NCBI GenBank assembly: GCA_009763385.1
Contig: CM019827.1
Location: forward strand, 117,393,204-117,457,203
Direction: 5' to 3'
From: Coix lacryma-jobi var. lacryma-jobi
Taxonomy: Eukaryota; Streptophyta; Magnoliopsida; Poales; Poaceae
Length of the DNA: 64,000 nt
Below, piece after piece: positions 10,971 to 22,404 of the stretch. Within the stretch, counting starts at the first letter, position 1, and each line of letters begins with the position of its first letter. A program made the translations under genes and the position numbers. The notes under the pieces were generated by a model. That model was not told where the DNA came from. It saw only the letters and a program-made list of their open reading frames with translations, and did not search any database.

Positions 10971-12951
10971 TGTTGATGGTCCTTAAACACTTGTTTTACC
11001 ATCAACATTTTACCCTAAAGTTCACCAAAAAGGTATGAAATGTAGTCAAATAGGTTTCAAACTAACCAAATTCCACATGTCCATAGATTTTTATTCGAAT
11101 GCAGGATTTGGACCAAATTTGGAGAATGGACCCACCAGGAGACGAGCCCACTCACCAGGACCCATTTGGGCCCGAGTCGGGTGGCGCCCGCCAACCAGAG
11201 GTGGCGCCCGCCAACCAAATGTGGCGCCCGCCACATGGAGAGGCCCAACTCTCCCCCTTTGCCACGTCATTGATCCGTGTGACCATCCCAAGGCCAAATC
11301 TTGGCCCTTGGTCACTAGGTCAGTGGCATCGGACGGCTCAGGATGGAATGGCGTGGATCAAGGCCGAATGGCGGTTACTTGGACATGAAACCGACCTACC
11401 AACCGCCTCTCTGGAGCACCTGGATGCCGTTGAAGCAAAGGCGGTGCATCCAACGGCGATGGGGATGGCGGTCGCCACCTAGGGCTGGCGCCCGCCACTA
11501 GGGTTAGCCCGAGGTCGGTTGGCTGCCCTCTATAAGTATCCCCTCACTCCTCAAGACTATAAATACCCCCTGGAGGCACCACTTCATCAGTACCATCCCA
11601 CCAGAACCATCCCATACCACACCAAGAAGCAACACAAGCAAGTGAGTGTTAGGTTAGAAGCTCAGAGAGCTTAGGCAAGTAGGTGGCTAGTAGAGCAAGG
11701 CATCTTTGCCCTCGCGGAAGCGCTGCTCAAGGCTTAGCTCAAGAGTAGAGGCGTGCGAGTGATCGGTCCTAGAGCTGGGAAGAGTCTTCCTTCATCTCCA
11801 GTTTAGGTTTTGCTCTTGTTACTCAACCACTTTACTATATTATATTTCATCATTTCAAGTATTACTTTATTCTACTTATCAGTATTGAGTGGTATACTTG
11901 ATTGATTGCTTGAGTGCCTAGCTATCCTACAGATCAATTCACTTAGCAATAGTAGTTAATCTCTAGTGAGCTTAGTGTTTGATCTTTGCCAATAGGTTGC
12001 TTAGTTAGTTTAGTGTTTAACTTATTAAGTCAAGTATTTGCTCTTACGTTCGCAAGGGTGTCTCTATTCAAAGCTAGGGTAGAGATAGTTAGAATATAGT
12101 TAAGTGTGGTGCTTAGTTATAGACTTACCTTCAGATACGGCTGGACCCCTGGATAGCTGTGGTAGCAAGCAGGTGGTGACAGCCCTGTGCGCCTTGAATT
12201 CCACCACGTAGTTGGCCCAGTTTAACAGTAAGGCTCGTTGTGCTAGCGTTCAACCTAAGTTAGTGGTAAAGGCTAGTACGCCTCGATACTTGATAAGATA
12301 GGAATAAAACTTTACTTAACTTAGTTGCTTTATTGACATTTGCCTGTCTTCCTTCGCAGTTATCTTGCTCTGTGGTTATCTATGAGTAGTTATTTATTAG
12401 TAGTTAGTTATCTTTAGTTACCCTTAGTTACCCCATAACTACCTATCCATACACCTTACCTTAGCCATCCATTTCATCCTTACCTATCCACCCACATATT
12501 CTTTCTAGCCTTCCATCCCCTCTTCTCCCTTCTCTCCTTTTCCCTTTTTCTTATTCTTCGACTCTTATCCCCTCCTTGACTCGACTCATACACCACCCTA
12601 GCCTTCCCTTGGGATCAAATAATTCAACACCTGGTACTCCCAGGCGAAGTGCTACTACGATAGTTCTGTGCGCTCGCAGAATCTTCTCCTGGTAGATTGC
12701 AATCTCTCTAGCTAGCTCCTACTAGTGTCGGGATTGACAACCCCACTTGACATTAGTAGATAGCTTCTTTAGCTTCATTCCTTTAGGTATAGTGACCGGA
12801 CATGCTTCAAGCACCTCTGACACCGTTGCCTGGAATAGATTCCATAGTCTACTCCTAGTAACGACGTTGGCTAGTGTCAACAAGCATTTCTGGGCCGTTA
12901 CCGGGGATAGTTGCCTAGCTCTATCTTTAGTGAAGCTAAGAACTACCAACA
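10971..12951 (+). repeat. 5' LTR of A2
   Basis: 1981 bp, TGTTGATGG...ACCAACA. Two TATA-like boxes lie 29 bp apart: TATAAGTA near 11531 and TATAAATA at 11558-11565. Near its end are two degenerate copies of the primer-binding site (12818-12834, 12891-12907). Confidence 0.9.
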
Positions 12952-12959
12952 AGCATTTC

Positions 12960-12977
12960 TGGCGCCATTGCCGGGGA
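12960..12977 (+). promoter_or_regulatory. Primer-binding site of A2 (tRNA-Asp)
   Basis: TGGCGCCATTGCCGGGGA, one base off the tRNA-Asp complement, 8 bases after the LTR end. Confidence 0.85.
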
Positions 12978-13137
12978 AGGCAATCGGTGTATCGGTTGAG
13001 TCCGTGTCAAATTTATCTTCGCTTAAGCTCCTACTTAGCGAATCCCATCTTAGCCCATTCTTTCTTTCCTTAGTCCTTCTTATCTTTTTCATTCATCTTC
13101 TTAACTTCTTTCTTTCTTATCTCGTTCTATCTTCACG

Positions 13138-15000
13138 ATGGCCAATAAGACCATTCGTGAGTTTTCTGCTCCTTCTGCCGCTAATGTAGCGATAGGACTA
13201 GACGTGATCGATGCCAACCTCAATTTTGAGTTGAAACCGGCTCTTATCACGATGGTCCAAGCTAGCCCGTTCTGTGGCAAAGCTCATGAGGATGCCAATG
13301 CTCACCTCCAACAATTTTTGGAGATTTGTGGCACCTTCACCATTAAGGGGATAACCCAAGAAGCCATCCGTCTTCGTCTCTTTCCTTTCTCTTTGCTAGG
13401 AAAAGCAAAGCAATGGTTCTATACCGATCGCAACGCTGTAGACACATGGGACAAGTGTTCCAATGCTTTTCTCGCCAAATTCTTTCCGTTGGGCAAGACA
13501 AATGCTCTGCACAACAAAATCTCCAGCTTTACTCAACAAGCCGAGGAATCTATTCCCGAGGCTTGGGAGAGGTTGCAAGAGTATGTCGTTGCTTGTCCAC
13601 ACCACGGTATGGAGGACTGACTATTGATCCAGAACTTCTACCATGGCCTAACCCCTCTCTCTAGAAGCCATTTGGATGCCGCCGCCGGCGGTGCATTCTT
13701 TTCTCTGAATGTTGCAGATGCTAAGGCTCTCATAGAGAAGATGGTGTCGAACCAAGGATGGAATGACGAAAGACTACAGCCCCGTAAGCGAGGTATGCAT
13801 TCCCTTAAGGAGGCCGACATGATGATGGCCAAGATGGACCTGCTGGCAAAGAAGCTGGACAACTGTGAGAAGATGAACCAACAGGGGAGTGTCCAATCTC
13901 TGGAATCCTACATGACTTGTGAAGTTTGTGGAGAAACCGGACATTCTGGGAGCCACTGCTCCGAGCTACATGAAGATTTGAACTTGATCAACAACAATAA
14001 CAGTTTCCGTCAACAGAATCAAGGATGGGACTAGCCTGCAAACTCTCAAGGTAACAATTCATTCCCCCGCTCTAATTTTCATAATTCTGATAGTCTCTCA
14101 TTCTTGAAAAATTTAGTTTACTCACAAGGTAGAACTACTGATTTCTTGAATAAGAAATTAATGTCAAATGATAAAACCCTTGAGAATATAAATGCTAAAT
14201 TGGAAGATTTCTCATCTGCTCTGAAAAATCAATTAAGCTTTAATAAGATGTTAGAAACCCAATTAGCTCAACTTGCTGCTATCATACCATCTTTTGAAAC
14301 TGGCAAAATTCCTGCTAAACCTGACATGGAAATTGCTAATATGGTTGAAATAAAATATGAAGATCAAACCATGACTGTTAAAAAGGGTGATCCTGGTAGT
14401 CCCATAATTAGATGCTCAATCTTTGGTGAAGTCTTTAAAAATGCCATGTGTGATTTAGGATCGAGTGTGAACATTTTATCTAAAGATTTCTATGAAAACT
14501 CGTTCTTTCCACCCATGACATCCACATCTGCCTATGTTGTGCTAGCTGATCAATCCACTTGCTATGTAGAAGGAATAGTTAATGATTTACCTGTTCATAT
14601 TAGAGGTTCATATGTTCCTGCTGATTTCATAATACTAGATATGGGAAATAGGAAAGATGTGCCTCTAATCTTAGGTAGACCCTTCTTGAACACTGTTGAT
14701 GCCTGCATATATGTGGGAAGTGGTAAAATTCAAATGACATTAGGAGGGAGGAAGGAAATATTCTCTTTTTCCCGTGGTCCCGCATATGCCGCTAACATGC
14801 AGGAAGCAGAACCCTTTCGTACCAAGAAGAGGCGCCCAAGAACAAGGTGGAGCAGAAAGAAAGAACCACCTCCTCCTGAGTTGTGTAATTCACATAACAA
14901 AGGAGAGGTGCCAAAAGAAGAAGAACCAGATGGAGTACTTAAAGAAGAAGCACCCAAGGAAGAAGATCCACCCGATAAGGATGAAACTCCATGGACCTAA
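13138..15000 (+). pseudogene. gag: gag-protease gene of A2 with two in-frame stops
   Basis: A single frame of 621 codons from the ATG at 13138 (MANKTIREFSAPSAANVA). It is interrupted only by TGA at codon 161 (A1 has Trp in MEDWLLIQ) and TAG at codon 299 (A1 has Gln in GWNQPANS). Domains in order: a retrotransposon Gag core (about 40-200, with AHLQQFLEICGTF and LRLFPFSLLGKAKQW), a zinc knuckle CEVCGETGHSGSHC at 261-274, a linker rich in Asn, an aspartic protease with D439-L-G-S and the LGRPF motif at 512-516, and a charged tail. Both stops are single transitions, so the frame may have been functional until recently. Nothing downstream encodes a polymerase. Gag would package the element RNA in the cytoplasm. 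Confidence 0.85.
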
Positions 15001-16700
15001 GGTATGGTTTTACTTTTAATTTTTTCCTTCAATTTTCCCTTTTTAAATAAATAACATATGTCATGCATGCAACTAAAAAAAAGAAAAAAATATCACCGGT
15101 TATCATTAGTTATATGCATAGGTATATGTTAACTTAGCTAGAATAATAAAATAGGATAGTTTCCCTTTTTACAATATTAGATAGTTTCCCTTTTAATAAA
15201 ATGAGAACAAGAGCTCCGACCGAGAAAGAAGAAGACCCTTCACCAAGCAAGAAGCCAGCTTGGGGGAGACTCCCGCTCCAATAACGTATGTCTCAAAGCC
15301 TACACTTTACATTCAGTTCTTAAATTCTATATCTTTTGAATGTCACATGCTTGCCTAAATAACCACTCCATGAATAAAATTGATAAAATCTGCTTAAATA
15401 AGTTGAAACCTGAATAAGATTTGAAATATGTCATGCAAATGCTATTGTTATGGTTTGAATAACTGGTCTTATCTAAGTTGTAGCTTTTGTGGGTTGCACA
15501 TGCTTAAACTAAAATCATGCTTAGTGAGTAAAGTTAGTAAGAAATGGAGTAATTCTTTAAACTTGCTAAGGTGAAATTAGGACCTAATCTGGAGGATTTT
15601 TTCTTTTAAAAAAATTATGAAAACCTTGCTAAAAAGTTCCTCCTAGATGTTATCCCATCCCACCACCAGCCAAATATTTGTTAGTCAAAACCACAAAGAG
15701 CTTTGTCTGTGTTGAGCTTTGTTAGACCTCATAGATCTTAGTAGAGAAGCTTATCATATCTTTCGAATCAAGATTCACACACCCACCATAAATTGCCTAC
15801 TCTCCACTTTGGAAGTTTGCAACCACCAAATAAATTGCTCATTCTCTACACTGGAGATATGCAATACCTTGCCAAACGTCCCATTGCTAGCCGTATGCTA
15901 TTCCTACACTGGGAATAAGCATTTCTCTCCCTTTCCCTACTCATTTAAAAAATCCTTTCCTATAGATATCTGGGGAAATCTAGAGCTAAAAAAAAGAGAG
16001 AGAAAAATGAGCAAAGTAGCTCAAGAAAGGACTATGTCCTGAAAAAAAGAGAGTGAGCAAAGAAGCTCAAAAGAGGACTATGTCCTAAGAAAATGTGAGG
16101 ACACATCTTTTGTCTACTCACTATGTATTCAAAAAAAAAGAAGAGAGAGAGAATTATCATTAGCTCTAGACCCCAGAAATTAACTAGGAAGGATTATGAA
16201 ATATCTCTCTATACACTTCCACACAACGACACATGCACATCATGATCAATTTTTATGATTTGCTGCTCCTTATGATCTGAGTGTCTAGCTTAGCAATAAA
16301 CATCAGGCAATTTGCTCATGATTCTTAGCCTACCTATAACTCCACATATCATTCTTTAGAAATAGGAGAGGCTACATTTTGGCCTAAGTGAGGATTTAAA
16401 CACCATTGAGTGATTGAGTGAATCTTGGAGGACTTAAGCAAGTTGTTATCTTTTGAAAACCTTGAAAAACCTCCAGACAAAATCCTAGTCAAACCTAAGC
16501 AAGATAAAAGTTTCCTATCTACTAATTTATTTCACTCTTGCATGTTTGAAGTGAAAAGCTATAATCCCCACATTGCTATGATTAATGATATATGCTAAGT
16601 TATTTCTCACTATACAATATGCACTTGCATACATCTTAAGTTGCTATCCATTTCATGCTCAATGCTTAAACCACATTGTTGCTCGAGGACGAGTAACAGG
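15001..16700 (+). other. Noncoding 3' internal region of A2
   Basis: No credible frame in 1.7 kb. It includes a second polypurine-like tract AGCTTGGGGGAGACT at 15257-15271. Shortly after comes TGTCTCAAAGCC (15288 on), a string that also forms the outer end of the B1 LTR. Purine runs occur at 15990-16150. Confidence 0.75.
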
Positions 16701-16716
16701 TTAGCTTGGGAGAGCT
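16701..16716 (+). promoter_or_regulatory. Polypurine tract of A2
   Basis: TTAGCTTGGGAGAGCT directly before the 3' LTR; it would prime plus-strand DNA synthesis. A1 has the cleaner GCTTGGGGGAGCT. Confidence 0.75.
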
Positions 16717-18691
16717 TGTTGATGGTCCATAAACACCTGTTTTACCATCAACATTTTACCCTAAAGTTCACCAAAAAGGCATGAAATGTAGTCAAATAGG
16801 TTTCAAACTAACCAAATTCCACATGTCCATAGATTTTTATTTGAATGCAGGATTTGGACCAAATTTGGAGAATGGACCCACCAGGAGACGAGCCCACTCA
16901 CCAGGACCCATTTGGGCCCGAGTGGGGTGGCGCCCGCTAACCAGAGGTGGCGCCAAATGTGGCGCCCGCCACATGGAGAGGCCCAACTCTCCCCCTATGC
17001 CACGTCACTGATCCGTGTTACCATCCTAAGGCCAAATCTTGGCAGTTGGTCACTAGGTCAGTAGCATCGGACGGCTCAGGATGGAATGTCGTGGATCAAG
17101 GCCGAATGGCGGTTACTTGGACATGCAACCGACCTACCAACCGCATCTCTGGAGCTCCTGGATGCCGTTGAAGCAAAGGCGGTGCATCCAACGGCGATGG
17201 GGGTGGCGGCCGCCACCTAGGGCTAGCGCCCGCCACTAGGGTTAGCCCTAGGTCGGTTGGCTGCCCCCTATAAGTACCCCCCTCACTCCTCAAGACTATA
17301 AATACCCCCCGGAGGCACCACTTCATCAGTACCATCCCACCAGAACCATCCCATACCACACCAAGAAGCAACACAAGCAAGTGAGAGTTAGGTTAGAAGC
17401 TCAGAGAGCTTAGGCAAGTAGGTGGCTAGTAGAGCAAGGCATCTTTGCCCTCGCGGAAGCGCTGCTCAAGGCTTAGCTCAAGAGTAGAGGCGTGCGAGTG
17501 ATCGGTCCTGGAGCTGGGAAGAGTCTTCCTTCATCTCAAGTTCAGGTTTTGCTCTTGTTACTCAAGCACTTTACTATATTCTATTTCATCATTTCGAGTA
17601 TTACTTTATTCTACTTATCAGTATTGAGTGGTATACTTGATTGATTGCTTGAGTGCCTAGCTATCCTACAGATCAATTCACTTAGCCATAGTAGTTAATC
17701 TCTAGTGAGCTTAGTGTTTGATCTTTGCCAATAGGTTGCTTAGTTAGTTTAGTGTTTATCTTATTAAGTCAAGTATTTGCTCTGACGTCCGCAAGGGTGT
17801 CTCTATTCAAAGCTAGGGTAGAGATAGTTAGAATATAGTAAAGCATGGTGCTTAGTTATAGACTTACCTTCAGATACGGCTGGACCCCCGGATAGCTGTG
17901 GTAGCAAGCAGGTGGTGACAGCCCTGTGCGCCTTGAATTCCACCATGTAGTTGGCCCAGTTTAACAGTAAGGCTCGTTGTGCTAGCGTTCAACCTAAGTC
18001 AGTGGTAAAGGCTAGAACGCCTCGATACTTGATAAGATAGGAATAAAACTTTACTTAACTTAGTTGCTTTATTGACATTTGCCTGTCTTGCTTCGCAGTT
18101 ATCTTGCTTTGTGGTTATCTATGAGTAGTTATTAGTTAGTAGTTAGTTATCTTTAGTTACCCTTAGTTACCCCATAACTACCTATCCATACACCTTACCT
18201 TAGCCATCCATTTCATCCTTACGTATCCACCCACATATTCTTTTTTGCATTCCATCCCCTCTTCTCCCTTCTCTCCTTTTCCCTTTTTTCTTATTCTTCG
18301 ACTCTCATCCCCTCCTTGACTCGACTCATACACCACCCTAGCCTTCCCTTGGGATCAAATAAATCGACACCTGGTACTCCCAGGCGAAGTGCTACTACGA
18401 TAGTTCTGTGCGCTTGCAGAATCTCCTCCTGGTAGATTGCAATCTCTCTAGCTAGCTCCTACTAGTGTCGGGATTGACAACCCCACTTGACATTAGTAGA
18501 TAGCTGCTTTAGCTTCATTCCTTTAGGTATAGTGACCGGACTTGCTTCAAGCACCTCTGACACCGTTGCCTGGAATAGATTCCATAGTCTACTCCTAGTA
18601 ACGACGTTGGCTAGTGTCAACAAGCATTTCTGGGCCGTTACCGGGGATAGTTGCCTAGCTCTATCTTTAGTGAAGCTAAAAACTACCAACA
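16717..18691 (+). repeat. 3' LTR of A2
   Basis: 1975 bp, TGTTGATGG...ACCAACA, followed by the TSD ACGAC. It lacks a short repeat of the GGTGGCGCCCGCCA segment seen in the 5' LTR near 11180-11230. Confidence 0.9.
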
Positions 18692-19963
18692 ACGACATAG
18701 AATAAACTGATTCAAGTGGAATCAAAAATCATCTCACGGTAAGGGAAACTGGGGCAAATCTCTTGGAGAGGAAAAACCGAAACACGAAGAACACAAACAC
18801 AAAATGCGAATCGATCGGGATTTCAACCGTGTGTCTACCACACGAGACAAAGGTGAGATTACGGTCTCACTTCCTCAAAATCCCAAAAACACAGAGGTAT
18901 GATTGGAGTCTCTCTGCGGATCACAGGCAGCGAGGTATGATTAGAACCTAAGCGAGGGCTAGAGAGAGAGAGAGAGCTTAGGTAATTGTGGCTGCAAGGA
19001 TAGAATGAGAGGAGGGGTGCCTCTCTTATTTATAGCCTAAGTACAATAGTCCCCTTCTACTCCTAGATACAAGAGCGAAGGGGCCAACCCTAGGGGTATC
19101 CCGGTCCAACTCTAAAGAGTCGCGATCCAACGGTCACGCGCCTTCCTCATCCTTAGCTTCGCCTCGACACAAGCCTCAGGATGCCACGACGTGCCGTCCT
19201 GTCGACCGCTGCGCTTTCCTCGTGGATAGCTTCATCGCCGCGCCAGCCTCTCCACGCCGCCACGCGTCGACCATCCTTTTTGGACCTCCCCCTAGTTTTG
19301 AGGCTGAAACCGGGAAACCTGTCCTCCGGCTGAGTTTTGTGGCCCAAACTTAGAAACCCGAGAGACCAGGTTTTGAGGCCCAAACATGGAAACCGTCCTC
19401 GCCGAGTTTTGAGGCCCAAACTCGGAAACCCGCCACCCCGAGTTTTGAGGCTCGAACTCGGAAACCGTCGAGGGTAGTTTTTAGAGGCTCAACTACCAAA
19501 CCCGCGCCGTAGACGGGATGTAGTTCGCACACCCCGACCATCGGCACCGATGTCGATGCATGTCCATCCTCCACGCCGGGCACAACACATTCGCCTTCCT
19601 TCTCGGCCTCCCGCCAAGTGTCACGACGCCATCGCCTTCCTCCCGACTTGGCCGATGCACCGCACGTCCCCATGTGCTCTCGCTCGTTAATGCCACGTGC
19701 CAACTACCAGAGCTGGTCCTCAGATCTCCCGGTCCGTCGGTCCAGGCCTCACATCCGCCCTTCACCGCTCTCGGTCCGTCGGCACAACACGTCTATACTT
19801 GACCTTCACCTCACCTTCGACCACTATCTCCGAGCTCCACACCTGCACATCAACACAGCCAAGAGACACATGTTGCCTCTCACCCCTTCCGGTGAGCCTG
19901 TTGACCAATCACTCATCACTCAGGAAGGGAACCACAGGGGCACATATCAACCTTGTGTTCGCA
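18692..19963 (-). repeat. C3 LTR, 5' part
   Basis: Continues the LTR from 10970. On the minus strand it starts TGCGAACACAAGG at 19963, preceded by the polypurine tract CAAGGGGGAGAT. It holds a TATA box (plus strand CTTATTTATAGCC near 19023) and a run of degenerate hairpins of the type GAGTTTTGAGGC...AAACTCGG at about 19290-19490. Confidence 0.75.
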
Positions 19964-21470
19964 ATCTCCCCCTTGATGAGTGCATCGTCAACACACTCGT
20001 AACCATGATCAAAGAAGAAAAAGAAAATAGAAGAGATAGAGAAGAAAACTCACTCGAGATGTCCAAAAGCCAAGGTAAAAGCCGAAGAAGGACAAATCGA
20101 GATAAGCAAAGCTTGGTTCCCAAAGACATGGGCAACGGTTCGACACAACCAAGCAAGGATCGGAGCAAGAACTCATCAAAGAGCAAAACTCGATCTCAGA
20201 GAGCGAAAGACTTGGTTCCCAAAGACATGGGCAAACGGCTCGACACAACCAAGTCAAGAACAAGCTAGTCCTCAAGAAGAGGCAGAAAGGGCTTAACACC
20301 ACTAGTTGAAAGCTCGATACCAACCGAAGAATGCATAAAGATGCAAAAACTGCTAGTCCCTCAAGATAGAGGCAGAAAGGCTCAACACAACTAGCAGGAA
20401 GCATGATACCAATCAAAATCACTCAAGACGAGTGAAAGGCAGCTAGTCCCTCAAGACAGAGGCGCAAAGGCTCGACGCAACTAGCTAAAAGCTTCATACC
20501 AATTGAAGATCAAATCAAAGCTAAGCGAAAAAGCTCCCCCTCACTAAAAGAACTCCCCTTCAACAAGTGAAGCATAGAAATTGCAAATTGTCACCATTCA
20601 GGAAAACTGAAATTGCAGCAAAACTTCTCCCCCTTGGGGGCAATTTGCAATCTAAAGAGAAGGGAAAAGAGCTCAAAAGAGTGAAACGGGCTAGGTCATG
20701 CCTAACGGAGCAACCAAATGCATATGAGTCAAAAGTGCAAGTCAGCAGCTTCGGAGACATAGTCTGTAGAGTGAAAGCATGCTCTAAGGAATGCTGATCC
20801 GATCATCAAGCAACAATCAAAAGTGCTAGCAAAGGCTCAAACTGATCACAAAATACAAAATATGAGCATATGAGCATTTTGAACAGTTTTTAGCCTTTCA
20901 GAAAGGGGTTTCACCATCAAAATAGCACTGAACATGTATAGACAGGAAGTCAAACAAGTGCTAAACATGTATACAAGGTGAACTAGCCCTAGCAAAGTTC
21001 AATCATCATGCTATAGAATGAAACATAGACTTTTGTTTTTATCGGAGAATTTGCAGCGGTAATTACACAAGTTCAAATTTCAGCAGATGATAGCGAGAGG
21101 TTGAAAGCTTGTCAATGCCTAACTTTTCAACCGAGCCAAGCCTATGCATAAGTAATCAGAAGCTTGAAGCATCGGTTTCAGTCTTGCACTACACAGCTCA
21201 AGTTTAACTCAAGGTGCAATGAGAAACAGTCTCGATACCGTGATGTGCTGACAAAGAAATCCCATCTCGATCTTTTCAATTCACTTAAACTTGGTTCATT
21301 TTAAGCAGATTATGAACATACCAAGCAAGTTAAAGACTCAGAACTAGAGACATAGCAACCCAGCATATATGAAATAGCACATGTGATCTCCACACATTCT
21401 AAACATGCTAGTTGTCAATCTCAATGGTGAACATGTATCAAGTTTTATGTTCATTAAGCATATTCTGATA
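19964..21470 (-). other. Copia 3' noncoding region of C3
   Basis: Matches the reverse of 32300-33934 in C1. It contains several CCCCCT/CTCCCCC boxes (polypurine tracts on the minus strand, near 19966, 20536, 20555 and 20627). It also has five units bounded by CTAGT...ACTAG around CCTCAAGA(C/T)AGAGGC at about 20110-20490. No coding frame is supported. Confidence 0.7.
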
Positions 21471-21479
21471 TGACCTCAC

Positions 21480-22057
21480 TGAGCAGCTCATCGACCAACA
21501 AGACCTCGCTGACTAGCAAGACGTTACAAGCTCTAAATCAAACTACAACAGATACTTCAGAGTAGAGGATGACTCCTTTTCAAGGAGGGGAGGATGATAA
21601 CCAGCAAGATGTCACAAGCTCCAACAAGTCGACACCAACCCAAGTCCTTGATGTTACACGCAGCCAAGCAAAGAAGTTATAACAAAAGGTGCACGCGCTA
21701 CTTTGTGAAATCTATTATAATATTATGAGAATTATATACTACCTAATTCGTGTATATTGCCAATGCTTAGGTTCACCAAGGAGGATGACAAAAAAACACA
21801 AAGAGTTAATAACAGTGAAGTTCCACACTCCAACCAGTCCAATCCAGCAGAAACGCAGAAAGAATTAGTCATATCTTTTGATTCACAAAAGCTATGAAGA
21901 CCCATGAGGACATTTTGGAAAGCTTATGAAGTCTAGTTTCCAATGCAACAAGTTTCGACCAGTTTGGAATTTTCCTCTTGACTGCCGACCAGATTTAGTG
22001 CATACTGGTCAGCTGGTGGACAGACTGCATGTTGTCCAACTTGTCGTGCAAAACTGT
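21480..22057 (+). pseudogene. Chromovirus-type gypsy pol C-terminal remnant
   Basis: The plus-strand frame around 21640-21760 reads VLDVTRSQAKKL, then a stop, then VHALLCEIYYN. This resembles the VTRSRAKKLQ tail found after the chromodomain of chromovirus polyproteins. A purine-rich AGGAGGGGAGGATGAT at about 21582 looks like a polypurine tract or a duplicated end. Stops and lost frame mark it as a fossil. Later parts resemble LTR or 3' sequence but I could not define ends. It is the apparent host of CACTA-1. Confidence 0.4.
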
Positions 22058-22404
22058 ACCAATCTACAAAACTTTAGCCCCTGTTGGTGTGTTGGCATTT
22101 ACCCCCGGCTGGGAATAAGGACCGGGGCTAAATGTCTCTCCCTATATTTGAACTGTTCTTCCACCTCCAGCCGTGCCCGAGCTCTCCCTGTCTTCATTTT
22201 TTCTTCATATTAATTCAGTCACTTTGCTTGCTTATTTGCTCTCTTCTCCGATCCGGTGATTTTTGTTTGTTAGCACATCTCCGGCGATTGAATTATTTCA
22301 TCACATCTACGCCGCCATCGACTCCTTGAAAGGTTACTAGCTTTAGTTTTTCATTTTTGTAGCTGCCACATATATATATGGTTTTTGAAGCTATTTTGAG
22401 TTCA

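Larger units (their letters stand above)
10971..18691 (+). mobile_element. Athila-like gag-protease retrotransposon A2, complete
   Basis: 7721 bp: 5' LTR 10971-12951, primer site 12960-12977, gag-protease frame 13138-15000, noncoding 15001-16700, polypurine tract 16701-16716, 3' LTR 16717-18691, TSD ACGAC. It has no reverse transcriptase, RNase H or integrase, and the 1.7 kb after protease has no coding frame. Movement would need enzymes from a related full element. The LTRs differ at scattered positions, so the insertion is not brand new. Confidence 0.9.
9503..21470 (-). mobile_element. Rearranged copia copy C3, split by A2
   Basis: Minus-strand order: copia 3' noncoding region (21470-19964), one LTR (19963-18692, then 10970-10183 after A2), then a piece of pol from mid-integrase (10182-9503). 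This is internal 3' end - LTR - internal middle, which is not a normal element. It fits a head-to-tail pair sharing one LTR, followed by deletion. A2 (10971-18691) is inserted in the LTR with TSD ACGAC. Confidence 0.75.

Noticed and set aside
19153..20422. Several open frames of 80-217 codons on both strands
   Set aside because: They lie in the C3 LTR and 3' noncoding region and follow its tandem hairpins and repeats, not a gene.
22132..22340. Small plus-strand frame before the 105-bp array
   Set aside because: C/T-rich leader of CACTA-1 with no start context or homology.
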